Positions 57,326 through 64,000 of a DNA stretch of 64,000 nt are shown one piece after another (the first letter of the stretch is position 1; each line of letters opens with the position of its first letter). The notes under the pieces are model-generated. The model made no database searches, was not told the origin of the DNA, and saw only the letters and a list, made by a program, of their open reading frames with translations. The translations under genes and the position numbers were made by a program. Where the stretch lies: contig NZ_LQQO01000008.1 of the NCBI RefSeq assembly GCF_001619955.1, forward strand, positions 62,001 to 126,000, read 5' to 3'. This stretch comes from Sphingomonas hankookensis. GTDB lineage: Bacteria; Pseudomonadota; Alphaproteobacteria; Sphingomonadales; Sphingomonadaceae.

Positions 57326-57403
57326 GTACCCCCGCGGAGGCGGGGGTCCAGAGCCGCAAGCGACGACGTTCGCGACCCTAGGCTCCCGCCTGCGCGGGAG
57401 CAC
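57326..57403. repeat. Family B inverted pair, copy 4
   Basis: GTACCCCCGCGGAGGCGGGG on the left and CTCCCGCCTGCGCGGGAGCA on the right with AGAGCCGCAAGCG between them. It lies 13 bases after the small gene and 44 bases before nrdB, so it may separate nrdB from upstream transcription. Confidence 0.8.
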
Positions 57404-57446
57404 CACAGAATTTCAAGACAAACCCAAGTTTCCCCGGAGTAACCCC

Positions 57447-58496
57447 ATGTCGCTCACCGAAGCCCGCAAGCAGTACAAGCCGTTCGAATACCCCTGGGCG
57501 TTCGATTTCTGGAAGCGCCAGCAGCAGATCCACTGGATGCCCGAAGAGGTGCCGCTGGGCGAGGATTGCCGCGACTGGGCGCAGAAGCTGACCCCGCACG
57601 AGCGCAACTTGCTGACCCAGATCTTCCGCTTCTTCACCCAGGCGGACGTCGAGGTGCAGGACTGCTACCACGAAAAATATGGCCGCATCTTCAAGCCGAC
57701 CGAGATCAAGATGATGCTCGCCGCCTTCTCCAACATGGAGACGGTGCACATCGCGGCGTACAGCCATCTGCTCGACACGATCGGCATGCCCGAGAGCGAA
57801 TATGGCGCCTTCCTCGAATATAGCGAGATGAAGGACAAGCACGACTATCTGCAGAATTTCGGGGTCGATACCGACGAGGACATTGCCAAGACGCTGGCGA
57901 TGTTCGGCGGCTTTACCGAAGGATTGCAGCTGTTCGCGTCGTTCGCGATGCTGATGAACTTCCCGCGCTTCAACAAGATGAAGGGCATGGGGCAGATCGT
58001 GTCGTGGTCGGTCCGCGACGAGAGCCTGCACTGCGAGGGCATCATCAAGCTGTTCCACGCCTTCTGCAAGGAACGCGACTGCATGACGCGTGCGGTGCGC
58101 GACGACATTGCCGACATGTGCCAGACGACGGTGCGGCTGGAGGATAATTTCATCGATCTCGCCTTTGAAATGGGGCCGGTCCACGGGATGACCGCGAAGG
58201 AGATCAAGAAGTACATCCGCTACATCGCCGACTGGCGGCTGGGGCAGCTGGGCATGAAGCCGATCTACCTGATCGACGAACACCCCCTGCCGTGGCTGGC
58301 ACCGCTGCTGAACGGTGTCGAGCACGCCAACTTCTTCGAACAGCGCGCGACGGAGTATTCGAAGGCGGCGACGCGCGGCAATTGGAACGAGGTCTGGGAC
58401 GGCTTCGACAAGCGCCAGAAGGCCAAGGTCGCGGCGCCGGCGAATGAGGAAGCGACCGGCATGGGTGATATGTTCGGGGGCGTGGCGGCAGAGTAA
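57447..58496 (+). CDS. nrdB: Ribonucleotide reductase class I beta subunit
   Basis: Ferritin-fold radical-generating subunit, 349 aa. Metal ligands are present in family positions: Asp/Glu in FFTQADVEVQD, Glu and His in NMETVHIAAYSH, Glu in FTEGLQLF and Glu/His in VRDESLHCEG. The radical Tyr is Y105 in HIAAYSHLL. So a class Ia-like, tyrosyl-radical enzyme is expected. No ATP-cone is fused to it. It has its own leader and a family B pair upstream, so it may be transcribed separately from nrdA. Confidence 0.95.
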   Translation: MSLTEARKQYKPFEYPWAFDFWKRQQQIHWMPEEVPLGEDCRDWAQKLTPHERNLLTQIFRFFTQADVEVQDCYHEKYGRIFKPTEIKMMLAAFSNMETVHIAAYSHLLDTIGMPESEYGAFLEYSEMKDKHDYLQNFGVDTDEDIAKTLAMFGGFTEGLQLFASFAMLMNFPRFNKMKGMGQIVSWSVRDESLHCEGIIKLFHAFCKERDCMTRAVRDDIADMCQTTVRLEDNFIDLAFEMGPVHGMTAKEIKKYIRYIADWRLGQLGMKPIYLIDEHPLPWLAPLLNGVEHANFFEQRATEYSKAATRGNWNEVWDGFDKRQKAKVAAPANEEATGMGDMFGGVAAE

Positions 58497-58615
58497 GCTG
58501 CGCCGGGGCCGCGCCGGGCAAGGGGCAGCGAACGCTGCCCCGAGCCTCAAGGCGCGGCCGGCCGGCGGCGCCGAAAGCGCCGTCCGACGGCATGGGCTTT
58601 GCCCATGCCGGCCGC

Positions 58616-58638
58616 CCAAAGTTCACTAAGTTCACACT
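58616..58638 (+). repeat. Family F element, copy 2
   Basis: Core GTTCACTAAGTTCAC preceded by CCAAA, followed by ACTCGCCACGCTGTTTGCGC. It reads with nrdB, 120 bases after the stop. Confidence 0.75.
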
Positions 58639-58739
58639 CGCCACGCTGTTTGCGCTGTCGCATGATCCTTGGCGTCACGGTGCCCTGACGGGGCTCCCCA
58701 GAGCCATTCGACGGCATGCGCCCTGCCCGTATCCGCCGT

Positions 58740-58762
58740 CCAAAGTTCACTAAGTTCACACT
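58740..58762 (+). repeat. Family F element, copy 3
   Basis: Same core and orientation as copy 2, 124 bases further; the flanks CGACGGCATG..GCC upstream and ACGCTATTTGCGC downstream are also repeated, so a longer unit was duplicated. Confidence 0.75.
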
Positions 58763-58890
58763 CGTACGCTATTTGCGCGTGGTGCGGTTCTACCTGTCAA
58801 AGAGCCGGGGTCGCGACGACCCGGCAGCACGATGGCAAAGGGCGGACGTGTAGGACAGGGGGAAGCCGCAGGTGCTGCCCCCCTCTCCGT

Positions 58891-58983
58891 CATTCCCGCG
58901 TAGGCGGGAATCCATAGCCGCCGGCGGTCATGCTAGAGGCGCAAACGTTGCGTATATGGATCCCCGCCTGCGCGGGGATGACG
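58891..58983. repeat. Family B inverted pair, copy 5
   Basis: CATTCCCGCGTAGGCGGGAA and GATCCCCGCCTGCGCGGGGA face each other around about 50 bases, 45 bases before the HNH gene's 3' end. Confidence 0.8.
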
Positions 58984-59029
58984 AACGCTAGTAGCTGTAA
59001 GTCCCGAACTTCGGCCGATACAATGCTCC

Positions 59030-59377
59030 CTACCGCCGCCGCCGGACCGGCACGCGGAAGTCGGCGGGTTTGTCAGCGACCCATTTCACGAATTTCGCGA
59101 CCGCCGGGACGGCCCGCAGCGCGTCGATGTCGGCGAGCGGGCCGGCGAGTTCGGCGTTGGTGGCGCTGGCGTGGATGGTGCGGTGGCAGATCGGGTGGAC
59201 CGGCACCGTCTCGCGCCCGCCTTCGCTTTTGGGCACGCGATGGTGCCATTCGACCTGGCTACCGATCGGTCGGTCGCAGAGTGCGCAGGCGAGCGGCGCT
59301 TCGGTGCGGGCGGCAAGCGCCTCCGCCGCCGCCAGTCCCGCCTTGCGTTTTACCCGTCCCGCCATGGCGAACAACAT
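59030..59377 (-). CDS. HNH endonuclease-domain protein
   Basis: Protein of 115 aa with an HNH nuclease core: CALCDRPIGSQVEWHHRVPK (first Cys pair and the HH dyad), then VPVHPICHRTIHA. The Cys and His pattern would bind a structural zinc. The start is either 59377 (MLFAMAG) or 59365 (MAGRVK); neither has a strong ribosome binding site. It may be a stand-alone nuclease or a restriction-system remnant; no restriction genes are nearby. It converges on the nrdB side and diverges from the small secreted gene. Confidence 0.78.
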   Translation of the reverse strand: MLFAMAGRVKRKAGLAAAEALAARTEAPLACALCDRPIGSQVEWHHRVPKSEGGRETVPVHPICHRTIHASATNAELAGPLADIDALRAVPAVAKFVKWVADKPADFRVPVRRRR

Positions 59378-59502
59378 CGGAAGCACGACATCAGTTCGCA
59401 AGGGTACTGGCCCCGCGCGCCCAAGGTGAACGCCAGATGAAGGAACCGCGTTCACCAAATACGGGTTGTACGTCGGCAAGTTCAGGAAAAGGGAGAACCC
59501 CC

Positions 59503-59814
59503 ATGAACCGCACGACTTTGTTGATCGCCGCCGCCGCTACTGCGGTCATCGCGACGCCTTCGCTGGCTAAGGATCGCCGGACGGTCCCGGTCTATTCGGA
59601 CTACAACCCCTATTATCTGGATTACAAGACCGACATTTCGGAGGCGAAGCGCGAGTTGCGCAAGGATCTGGCCCGCGCCGATGATGCCGCCGATCGCGAA
59701 GACGCCTGGGCGGAATATCGCCGCGAAATCGCCGACGCCAAGCATGACTTCCGCAAGGAAATGGCCGAGCGCGGCATGATCGTCCGCAACGGGCGGGTGA
59801 CGGTCGAGGAATAA
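59503..59814 (+). CDS. Small secreted, charged protein
   Basis: Protein of 103 aa with signal peptide MNRTTLLIAAAATAVIATPSLA. The mature part begins with a Tyr-rich motif (YSDYNPYYLDYKTDI) and continues as an Arg/Glu/Ala-rich amphipathic helix (KRELRKDLARADDAADREDA). GGGAGA lies seven bases before the ATG. Probably a periplasmic helical protein; family not recognised. A strong terminator follows. Confidence 0.75.
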   Translation: MNRTTLLIAAAATAVIATPSLAKDRRTVPVYSDYNPYYLDYKTDISEAKRELRKDLARADDAADREDAWAEYRREIADAKHDFRKEMAERGMIVRNGRVTVEE

Positions 59815-59837
59815 CCGCGGCACAGCGGTCCTACGGG

Positions 59838-59871
59838 AAAAGGCCGTCGGGTTCACGCCCGGCGGCCTTTT
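59838..59871 (+). terminator. Rho-independent terminator
   Basis: AAAAGGCCG..CGGG paired with CCCG..CGGCCTTTT, loop TTCACG region, tail TTTTCG. It is 23 bases after the stop of the secreted-protein gene. Confidence 0.88.
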
Positions 59872-60401
59872 CGTGCATACCAATGCCCTTACCGTAGACG
59901 ACGCGCCTTTCCGCCTTTCGCCATCAGGTGCCTAGCATCTCGACCAGCCCCTTCGCCCTGCCCCCCTTGTTGATCCCTTCAAACCAGTGCATCCATCGCA
60001 GTCGTTTACCCCAGCACGCTGGCGACAATCGTTTTTTTGTAACGTTTTATATGGTAGTGGCGGACAAGCGTGCTGCGGCCGCATATTGTCGAGCCATGCT
60101 GGATTGTGGCCCTTTCCACACCAATAGGAACGCCCGACGACGCTACCGTACTGTGCGTGCGTTGATCGATTTGCATCGGTGGTGGACTTCAGATTTCCTA
60201 ACGAAATCCAGGCACACGCCAGCAGAATCCAGCCCGGCAACTTCGGTAGAAGTTGGAACGGCTAAGAGCGCAGGAGGGCTAGCCGGCGGCGCTTCCGTTA
60301 CGACAGTCTTTCCGCGCCTTACGCGCGGATAGCCCCATTCTGTATGGGGTACTAGAAGCTTCCCCGCCTCCGCGGGGATCATTGTTGCAACCGCCCAAAA
60401 C
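59872..60401. other. 530-base region with no intact gene
   Basis: GC content falls in 60020-60070 (TTTTTTTGTAACGTTTTATA). Open frames exist on both strands but none looks conserved as a whole. A fragment on the minus strand resembles an H-NS core (see 60091-60156). A half family B element ends the region (60360-60382). Confidence 0.6.
60091..60156 (-). pseudogene. H-NS-like C-terminal fragment, probably degraded
   Basis: On the minus strand the sequence reads AQYGSVVGRSYWCGKGHNPA followed by WLDN. The pattern W-x-G-K/R-G-x2-P-x-W-L is the DNA-binding core of H-NS-family proteins. The surrounding frame starts only at TTG 60240 and its flanks do not look like an H-NS N-terminus, so this is best read as a remnant of such a gene. 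The sequence beyond it is Cys-rich and unconvincing. An intact but highly divergent small protein is the alternative. Confidence 0.35.
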
Positions 60402-60434
60402 AAAAGGCCCCGGACGAACCCGCCCGGAGCCTTT
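60402..60434 (-). terminator. Rho-independent terminator of the outer-membrane protein gene
   Basis: Read on the minus strand, AAAGGCTCCGGGC pairs with CCGGGGCCTTT and is followed by TTTTGTTTT. It lies 63 bases after the stop at 60497. Confidence 0.85.
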
Positions 60435-60496
60435 CGCGATACGCATTTACCGGGGCGGGTCCCGATACGCCGGACCCGCCCGAACTGGCACGATGC

Positions 60497-61126
60497 TTAG
60501 AAGTGGGTCGTCAGACCCAGCATCGGACGGAAGCTGTGGGCCGAACCGAAGGTCGACACTTCACCACGCAGGCGCACGCCCGAGTTGCCGGTGATGCCGC
60601 CGAGGCCGATGTCCTTCGGGCCGACTTCGAAACCGGCGCCATAGGTCATTTCGTGATAGTCGCGGCTGTCATTGCCGAACCGGTCGAAATTGACCCAGCG
60701 ATAGCCGACCTTGCCGTAGATCAGGCCAGAGTCACCCGCGCGGACGCCGAAGCGGCCGGCTGCGCCGTAATCCCAATCGATGTCGCCCGACACGCCCTTC
60801 GAGACGCTGCCTTCGGCACCGACGAACACCGGGCCCAGCGGCACGTTGAAGCCGACAATGCCTTCAACCAGCGCGCCGTTCAGCTTGTCGTTGCGCGGGA
60901 CCAGCGGGATGCCGGCGTCGGTGCGCTCCGAATCGAACTGTTCCCAGCCGCCCATGATCGCGACATAGGGTTCGAAGCCGATGCCGCTGGTGCCGTCGGG
61001 CGCGGTCACGGCGGGGGCCGGTTCGGTGGTCGTCGTGTCCTGCGACGTGGTCGACATGTCCTGCGCGAAGGCGGGGGCTGCGACGAAGGCAGCCGCGGCT
61101 GCGGCGACGGTGAAAAGCTTACGCAT
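60497..61126 (-). CDS. Outer-membrane beta-barrel (Omp25/OmpA-like) protein
   Basis: Protein of 209 aa with a signal peptide ending VAAPAFAQ, a Thr/Pro-rich segment and an eight-stranded barrel pattern: alternating strands such as FEPYVAIMGGWEQF, GALVEGIVGFNVPLGPVFVG, LIYGKVGYRWVNF, YGAGFEVG and the C-terminal FRPMLGLTTHF with terminal Phe. The start at 61126 has GAGG seven bases upstream. It belongs to the broad opacity/OmpA-like surface proteins; function not defined. Confidence 0.85.
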   Translation of the reverse strand: MRKLFTVAAAAAAFVAAPAFAQDMSTTSQDTTTTEPAPAVTAPDGTSGIGFEPYVAIMGGWEQFDSERTDAGIPLVPRNDKLNGALVEGIVGFNVPLGPVFVGAEGSVSKGVSGDIDWDYGAAGRFGVRAGDSGLIYGKVGYRWVNFDRFGNDSRDYHEMTYGAGFEVGPKDIGLGGITGNSGVRLRGEVSTFGSAHSFRPMLGLTTHF

Positions 61127-61430
61127 ACAAAACCTCATCAGCGTTTACGGTCCCGGCATCGAACGCGCGCCGGTTTATCCGTGGCCCCTCTGAACCCGAA
61201 AACCGGGGAAGTGTTGCATCGCATTGCAACATGTGCGTCACGAAATCGGATACTGTTGCCCCAAGGCAACGGTATCTGTCGCCTACATGAACGAACCATG
61301 GCGGACCCGCCCGGACCATGGTGACAATGTGGCAAGGGTCGCGCGGCGGCGGGGCAGCCCGGTCGCAACGATTGGCGCCGCGATGGGTTGGGAAGGACGA
61401 TCCACACGCGAATCGGAGGACGAACAGCGT
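61127..61430. other. 304-base divergent regulatory region
   Basis: Between the outer-membrane gene and ndh. It contains two adjacent palindromes (61212-61231 and 61255-61270) listed separately. The frame upstream of ndh is open, but the conserved NDH-2 N-terminus begins only at 61431. No small gene seen. Confidence 0.55.
61212..61270. promoter_or_regulatory. Two adjacent palindromes between omp and ndh
   Basis: TGTTGCA/TGCAACA (61212-61231, loop TCGCAT) and GTTGCC/GGCAAC (61255-61270, loop CCAA). The shared GTTGC half-site suggests a regulator binding twice. RNA hairpins are an alternative. Confidence 0.4.
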
Positions 61431-62735
61431 ATGCGACCCCGGATCATCATTGTCGGCGCCGGTTTCGGCGGCATCGCCGCGGCCCAGGCGCTACGCACGG
61501 CGGACGCCGACATCGTGCTGATCGACCGCACCAACCATCACCTGTTCCAGCCCTTGCTGTATCAGGTGGCGGGCGCCGCGCTGTCCCCGGCGGACATCGC
61601 CACCGCCAATCGCGCGCTGCTGCGTCGCAACAGGAATACGCGGATATTGATGGCGGAGGCGAGCGGGGTCGATGCCGCTGCGCGCGAGCTTTGCCTGGCC
61701 GATGGGCGGCGGTTGCCGTTCGATTACCTGATCCTGGCGACCGGCGCGGCGTACAGCTTCTTCGGCAACGACCAGTGGCGCGAGCATGCCTATGTGCTGA
61801 AATCGATCGACGATGCGCTGGCGATCCGTGCGGCGTTGCTGAGTGCGTTCGAGCGCGCAGAGCAATGCGACGATCCGGCGGAGCGGCAGCGGCTGCTGAC
61901 CTTCGCGGTGGTCGGCGGTGGGCCGACCGGGGTGGAGCTGGCCGGGACGATCGCCGAGCTGGCGCGCACGACGCTGGCGCGCGACTTCGCGTCGATCGAT
62001 CCGCGCCGGGCGCGGGTCGTGTTGTGCGAGATGGGCGACCGCATCCTGACCGCGTTCGATCCGCCGCTGTCGCAGTCGGCGCGCGAGATGCTCGAGTCGC
62101 TCGGCGTCGAGGTACGGACCGGCGAGGCGGTGAAAGCGATCGACGAACGCGGGCTGAACGTCGGCGACCAGCGGATCGATGCCGCCGCCGTGCTATGGGC
62201 GGCAGGGACCGAAGCGCGACCGGCGGCCAAGTGGCTGGCGGCGGATGCGGCGAAGAACGGCGCGGTGAAGGTGATGCCCGATTGTTCGATACCGGGGCAT
62301 CCGACGATCTTCGCGATCGGCGACGTGGCGAGCTTCGATGCCGGCGACGGCCCCCTGCCCGGCCTGGCGCCGGTCGCCAAGCAGCAGGGGAAGTTCGTCG
62401 GCAAGCTGATCGCTGCGCGCGTCGCCGGGCGGTCGGCGCCGGAGCGGTTCCGCTATCGCGACTATGGCACGATGGCGGTGATCGGCCGGTCGCGGGCGGT
62501 GGCGGAGATTGCCGGGCTGAAGCTCAAGGGCTTTATCGCTTGGCTGGCCTGGTCGCTGGTCCACCTGATGCTGCTGGTGGACTTTCGCAGCCGGGTGTCG
62601 GTGTACGTCCACTGGGCGTGGTCGTGGTTCACCTATGGCCGGGGCGCGCGGTTGCTGACCGGTTATGCGCCCGAGCCGGGGGAGAAGCCCAGGACGGCCG
62701 GGTTGCCGGAGATCGAGGCGGAGCCGGCGGAGTAG
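61431..62735 (+). CDS. ndh: Type II NADH dehydrogenase
   Basis: Flavoprotein transferring electrons from NADH to ubiquinone without proton pumping; 434 aa. FAD-binding motif IIIVGAGFGGIAAAQAL (5-21), second dinucleotide fold VVGGGPTGVELAGTIAEL (near 162), and FAIGDVAS before the quinone-binding KQQGKFVG. The C-terminal helical segment (AWSLVHLMLLVDFRSRV) attaches to the membrane. ATG at 61431 has GGAGGA ten bases upstream. It diverges from the outer-membrane protein gene. Confidence 0.95.
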   Translation: MRPRIIIVGAGFGGIAAAQALRTADADIVLIDRTNHHLFQPLLYQVAGAALSPADIATANRALLRRNRNTRILMAEASGVDAAARELCLADGRRLPFDYLILATGAAYSFFGNDQWREHAYVLKSIDDALAIRAALLSAFERAEQCDDPAERQRLLTFAVVGGGPTGVELAGTIAELARTTLARDFASIDPRRARVVLCEMGDRILTAFDPPLSQSAREMLESLGVEVRTGEAVKAIDERGLNVGDQRIDAAAVLWAAGTEARPAAKWLAADAAKNGAVKVMPDCSIPGHPTIFAIGDVASFDAGDGPLPGLAPVAKQQGKFVGKLIAARVAGRSAPERFRYRDYGTMAVIGRSRAVAEIAGLKLKGFIAWLAWSLVHLMLLVDFRSRVSVYVHWAWSWFTYGRGARLLTGYAPEPGEKPRTAGLPEIEAEPAE

Positions 62736-62748
62736 GTTCGGGAGCTAC

Positions 62749-62782
62749 CGTCACCCCGGACTTGATCCGGGGTGACGGTGGG
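62749..62782 (+). repeat. Family A 3'-end hairpin element, copy 9
   Basis: Starts 14 bases after the ndh stop, in the same direction. The 3' half is GGGGTGACGG, without the usual TCCCGCTTCTT tail. Confidence 0.8.
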
Positions 62783-62812
62783 GTTGAGGTCAGGACCAAC
62801 CTCGCAGACCGC

Positions 62813-62952
62813 GTACCCCCGCGCAGGCGGGGTCCAGGGACACGGCCGTCGCCTGCGTCCGCGCCGCTTCGCGTACCCCCGCGCAGGCGGGAGTCCAGAG
62901 CCGCAATCGTCGCGCTCCGTTACCCTGGATCCCCGCCTGCGCGGGGATACGG
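62813..62952. repeat. Family B cluster, copies 6
   Basis: Two direct GTACCCCCGCGCAGGCGGG halves (62813 and 62873) and one inverted half GATCCCCGCCTGCGCGGGGA near 62930. Together with copy 9 of family A it fills the 304-base gap between ndh and the convergent small gene. Confidence 0.8.
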
Positions 62953-62983
62953 TTCGCGCGAGGAGAGCCCAGCTCCTACATGC

Positions 62984-63021
62984 AAAACGGCCCGCCCGCA
63001 TCGCCTGCGGACGGGCCGTTT
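62984..63021 (-). terminator. Rho-independent terminator
   Basis: AAACGGCCCG/CGGGCCGTTT with inner CCGCA/TGCGG. On the minus strand a T-run (GTTTTG) follows. It is 18 bases after the stop of the 100-aa gene at 63040. Confidence 0.8.
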
Positions 63022-63039
63022 CTGTCACGTCACCGACGT

Positions 63040-63342
63040 TCAGCCGACGCGGTTGCCCGCCATCGGGAAGCTGCCGAACGCGCCCGCCCCGACCGTGCCG
63101 GAAATCGTGTCGCCATCGACGGTCGCTTCGCAGTCGAGCGTCATCGGCATCGGCACGACGATCGCGACCTTCCACGACAGCTTGTCGCCATCGACCTTGC
63201 CGTCGGTGATCTCGGTCGACCCCATCGCGCCGGAATAGCTGCCGGTGAAGGTGCCGCCGTCGCTCTTGACGGTCAGCGTCGCCTGCTGGTCGCCCATCGG
63301 CGACTTGGTGATCGTGTTCCAGCTGCCATCGACATTCGCCAT
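63040..63342 (-). CDS. Small beta-rich protein of unknown function
   Basis: Protein of 100 aa, MANVDGSWNTITKSPMGDQQ, made of repeated short strands (ATLTVKSDGGTFTGSYSG, TEITDGKVDGDKLSWKV, TLDCEATVDGDTISGTVG). The pattern fits a small lipocalin- or avidin-like barrel with no signal peptide. A GGAGAG ribosome binding site precedes the ATG. It is 11 bases downstream of the M16 gene on the same strand, so may be co-transcribed. Family not identified. Confidence 0.75.
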   Translation of the reverse strand: MANVDGSWNTITKSPMGDQQATLTVKSDGGTFTGSYSGAMGSTEITDGKVDGDKLSWKVAIVVPMPMTLDCEATVDGDTISGTVGAGAFGSFPMAGNRVG

Positions 63343-63353
63343 GTTCGCTCTCC

Positions 63354-64000
63354 TTACTTCGCCGCGACCGGGGCGGACGGCGGCGTTGCCGACACCACCT
63401 CCACCGGCAGGCCCAGCCCGTCAAGCTGCGGACGGACGACCTTCGCATCGCCGACCACCACATAGACGAAGCGATTGGGGTCGATTGCCGCGCGTGCCGC
63501 AGCGTCAAGCTGGGCCGTGGTCAGCGCCCGATATTTTTGCGGCAGGGTCGCCTGGTAATCGTCCGGGCGGCCGAGGAAGTCGTTGGCCCGCATCGCGCCC
63601 AGCACCGCGCCCGACGTTTCGTAGGTGCCGGCCAGCTGCCGCGTCTCGCCATCGATCGAGCGGCGGAATTCGACCGGGGTCACGCCGTTGGTCCCAAGGA
63701 AGCCGTTGATCTGTTCGCGCAGCGACGCGATCGCCGGGCCGGTCTTGTCCGCCTGCACCGGTGCGTTGATGACATAGGGCACGGCGTTCTGCATCAGCTG
63801 GAACCCGCCGCGCGCGCCGTAGGACCAGTGCTTCGCCTCGCGCAGGTCCATGTTGATGCGGCTGAGGAAGCCCGAGCCGAGCACGGTGTTGGCGGTGGTC
63901 GCCGCCAGCGTGTCCGACTTGGCCTGCACCGGCGTCATCTGACCCGCGACGATCAGCGACTGCGGCGAGTTCGGCCGGTCGACCAGCACGATCTTGGGGC
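63354..64000 (-). CDS. M16-family zinc protease, C-terminal part (5' end outside the window)
   Basis: C-terminal half of an insulinase-like peptidase: PKIVLVDRPNSPQSLIVAGQ begins at the right edge, then NTVLGSGFLSRINMDLREAKHWSY carries the R...Y substrate-clamping motif of the inactive M16 repeat, and GTNGVTPVEFRRSIDGE follows. The HxxEH zinc site, expected in the N-terminal half, is not in the window. The reading frame continues past base 64000 on the minus strand, so neither length nor activity can be judged. Confidence 0.88.
   Translation of the reverse strand, partial: PKIVLVDRPNSPQSLIVAGQMTPVQAKSDTLAATTANTVLGSGFLSRINMDLREAKHWSYGARGGFQLMQNAVPYVINAPVQADKTGPAIASLREQINGFLGTNGVTPVEFRRSIDGETRQLAGTYETSGAVLGAMRANDFLGRPDDYQATLPQKYRALTTAQLDAAARAAIDPNRFVYVVVGDAKVVRPQLDGLGLPVEVVSATPPSAPVAAK

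Larger units (their letters stand above)
58497..59029. other. 533-base repeat-rich region between nrdB and the HNH gene
   Basis: It starts with a terminator-like hairpin GGGGCAGC/GCTGCCCC (58522-58541) without a clear T-run. Two family F elements with their flanks form a direct repeat of about 65 bases with a 124-base period. A family B pair (58891-58983) lies near the end. Frames open on both strands are caused by GC content; no gene seen. Confidence 0.7.

Noticed and set aside
59928..60332. A 134-codon plus-strand frame in the gene-free region
   Set aside because: No ribosome binding site, mixed composition and no recognisable motif; the only recognisable motif of the region is on the other strand.
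62746..63508. A 281-codon minus-strand frame across the ndh 3' region
   Set aside because: It runs through family A and B repeats and out of frame through the 100-aa gene; no domain is present.

Overview
The window is high-GC chromosomal DNA from an alphaproteobacterium, most likely a sphingomonad (Sphingomonas or a close relative). The reasons are the gene repertoire (TldD/PmbA, plant-type glutamate-cysteine ligase, an M61 peptidase with PDZ domain, S1/P1 nuclease, sphingomonad-type small secreted proteins), the miaB-phoH-ybeY-corC-lnt-metK-trmB backbone, and a dense set of palindromic intergenic repeats. There is no rRNA or recognisable tRNA, no phage or insertion sequence, and no CRISPR array. 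Most of it is core genome.

Layout. 1-5.9 kb: end of a chromate transporter, a TlpA-like thioredoxin, the ribosome GTPase TypA, and a TelA-type protein with a small membrane partner. 6.4-15.1 kb: TonB, an inositol-phosphatase-like enzyme, PmbA and UbiA in an overlapping leftward unit, then SugE, RsmE, GshA and a membrane methyltransferase. 15.1-28.7 kb: M61 peptidase, pyrophosphatase, TfoX-like protein, EamA transporter, IspG, acyltransferase, isoaspartyl peptidase, VOC protein, S1/P1 nuclease, a membrane diguanylate cyclase and an acyl-CoA ligase. 29-45 kb: a stretched form of a conserved RNA-modification and envelope locus (miaB, phoH, ybeY, corC, lnt, metK, trmB) into which other genes have been inserted, including a vapBC toxin-antitoxin pair between phoH and ybeY. 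45.2-47.8 kb: an NAD-salvage module, pncB-nrtR facing a nicotinamidase-like gene across a perfect palindromic operator. 47.9-53 kb: a LuxR-type response regulator converging on a large MASE1 hybrid histidine kinase, then a GNAT-like protein. 53.1-58.5 kb: class I ribonucleotide reductase nrdA and nrdB, with small membrane-protein genes between them. 58.5-64 kb: small secreted proteins, an HNH nuclease, an outer-membrane protein, NDH-2 and the end of an M16 peptidase.

The intergenic DNA is the most unusual part. At least six repeat families (called A-F here) sit almost only at gene 3' ends. Family A, a short hairpin with nine copies, always reads in the direction of the gene just upstream. Repeats of families C and A supply the last codons of two proteins. 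Family D forms a three-unit tandem array at 38 kb. Two further leaders look structured: the metK leader, where a hairpin covers the ribosome binding site, and a hairpin-rich segment ending in a strong terminator just before a PQQ-type dehydrogenase gene.

Functions were assigned by reading translated sequences and motifs. No database search was possible, so family names for poorly conserved proteins are tentative.
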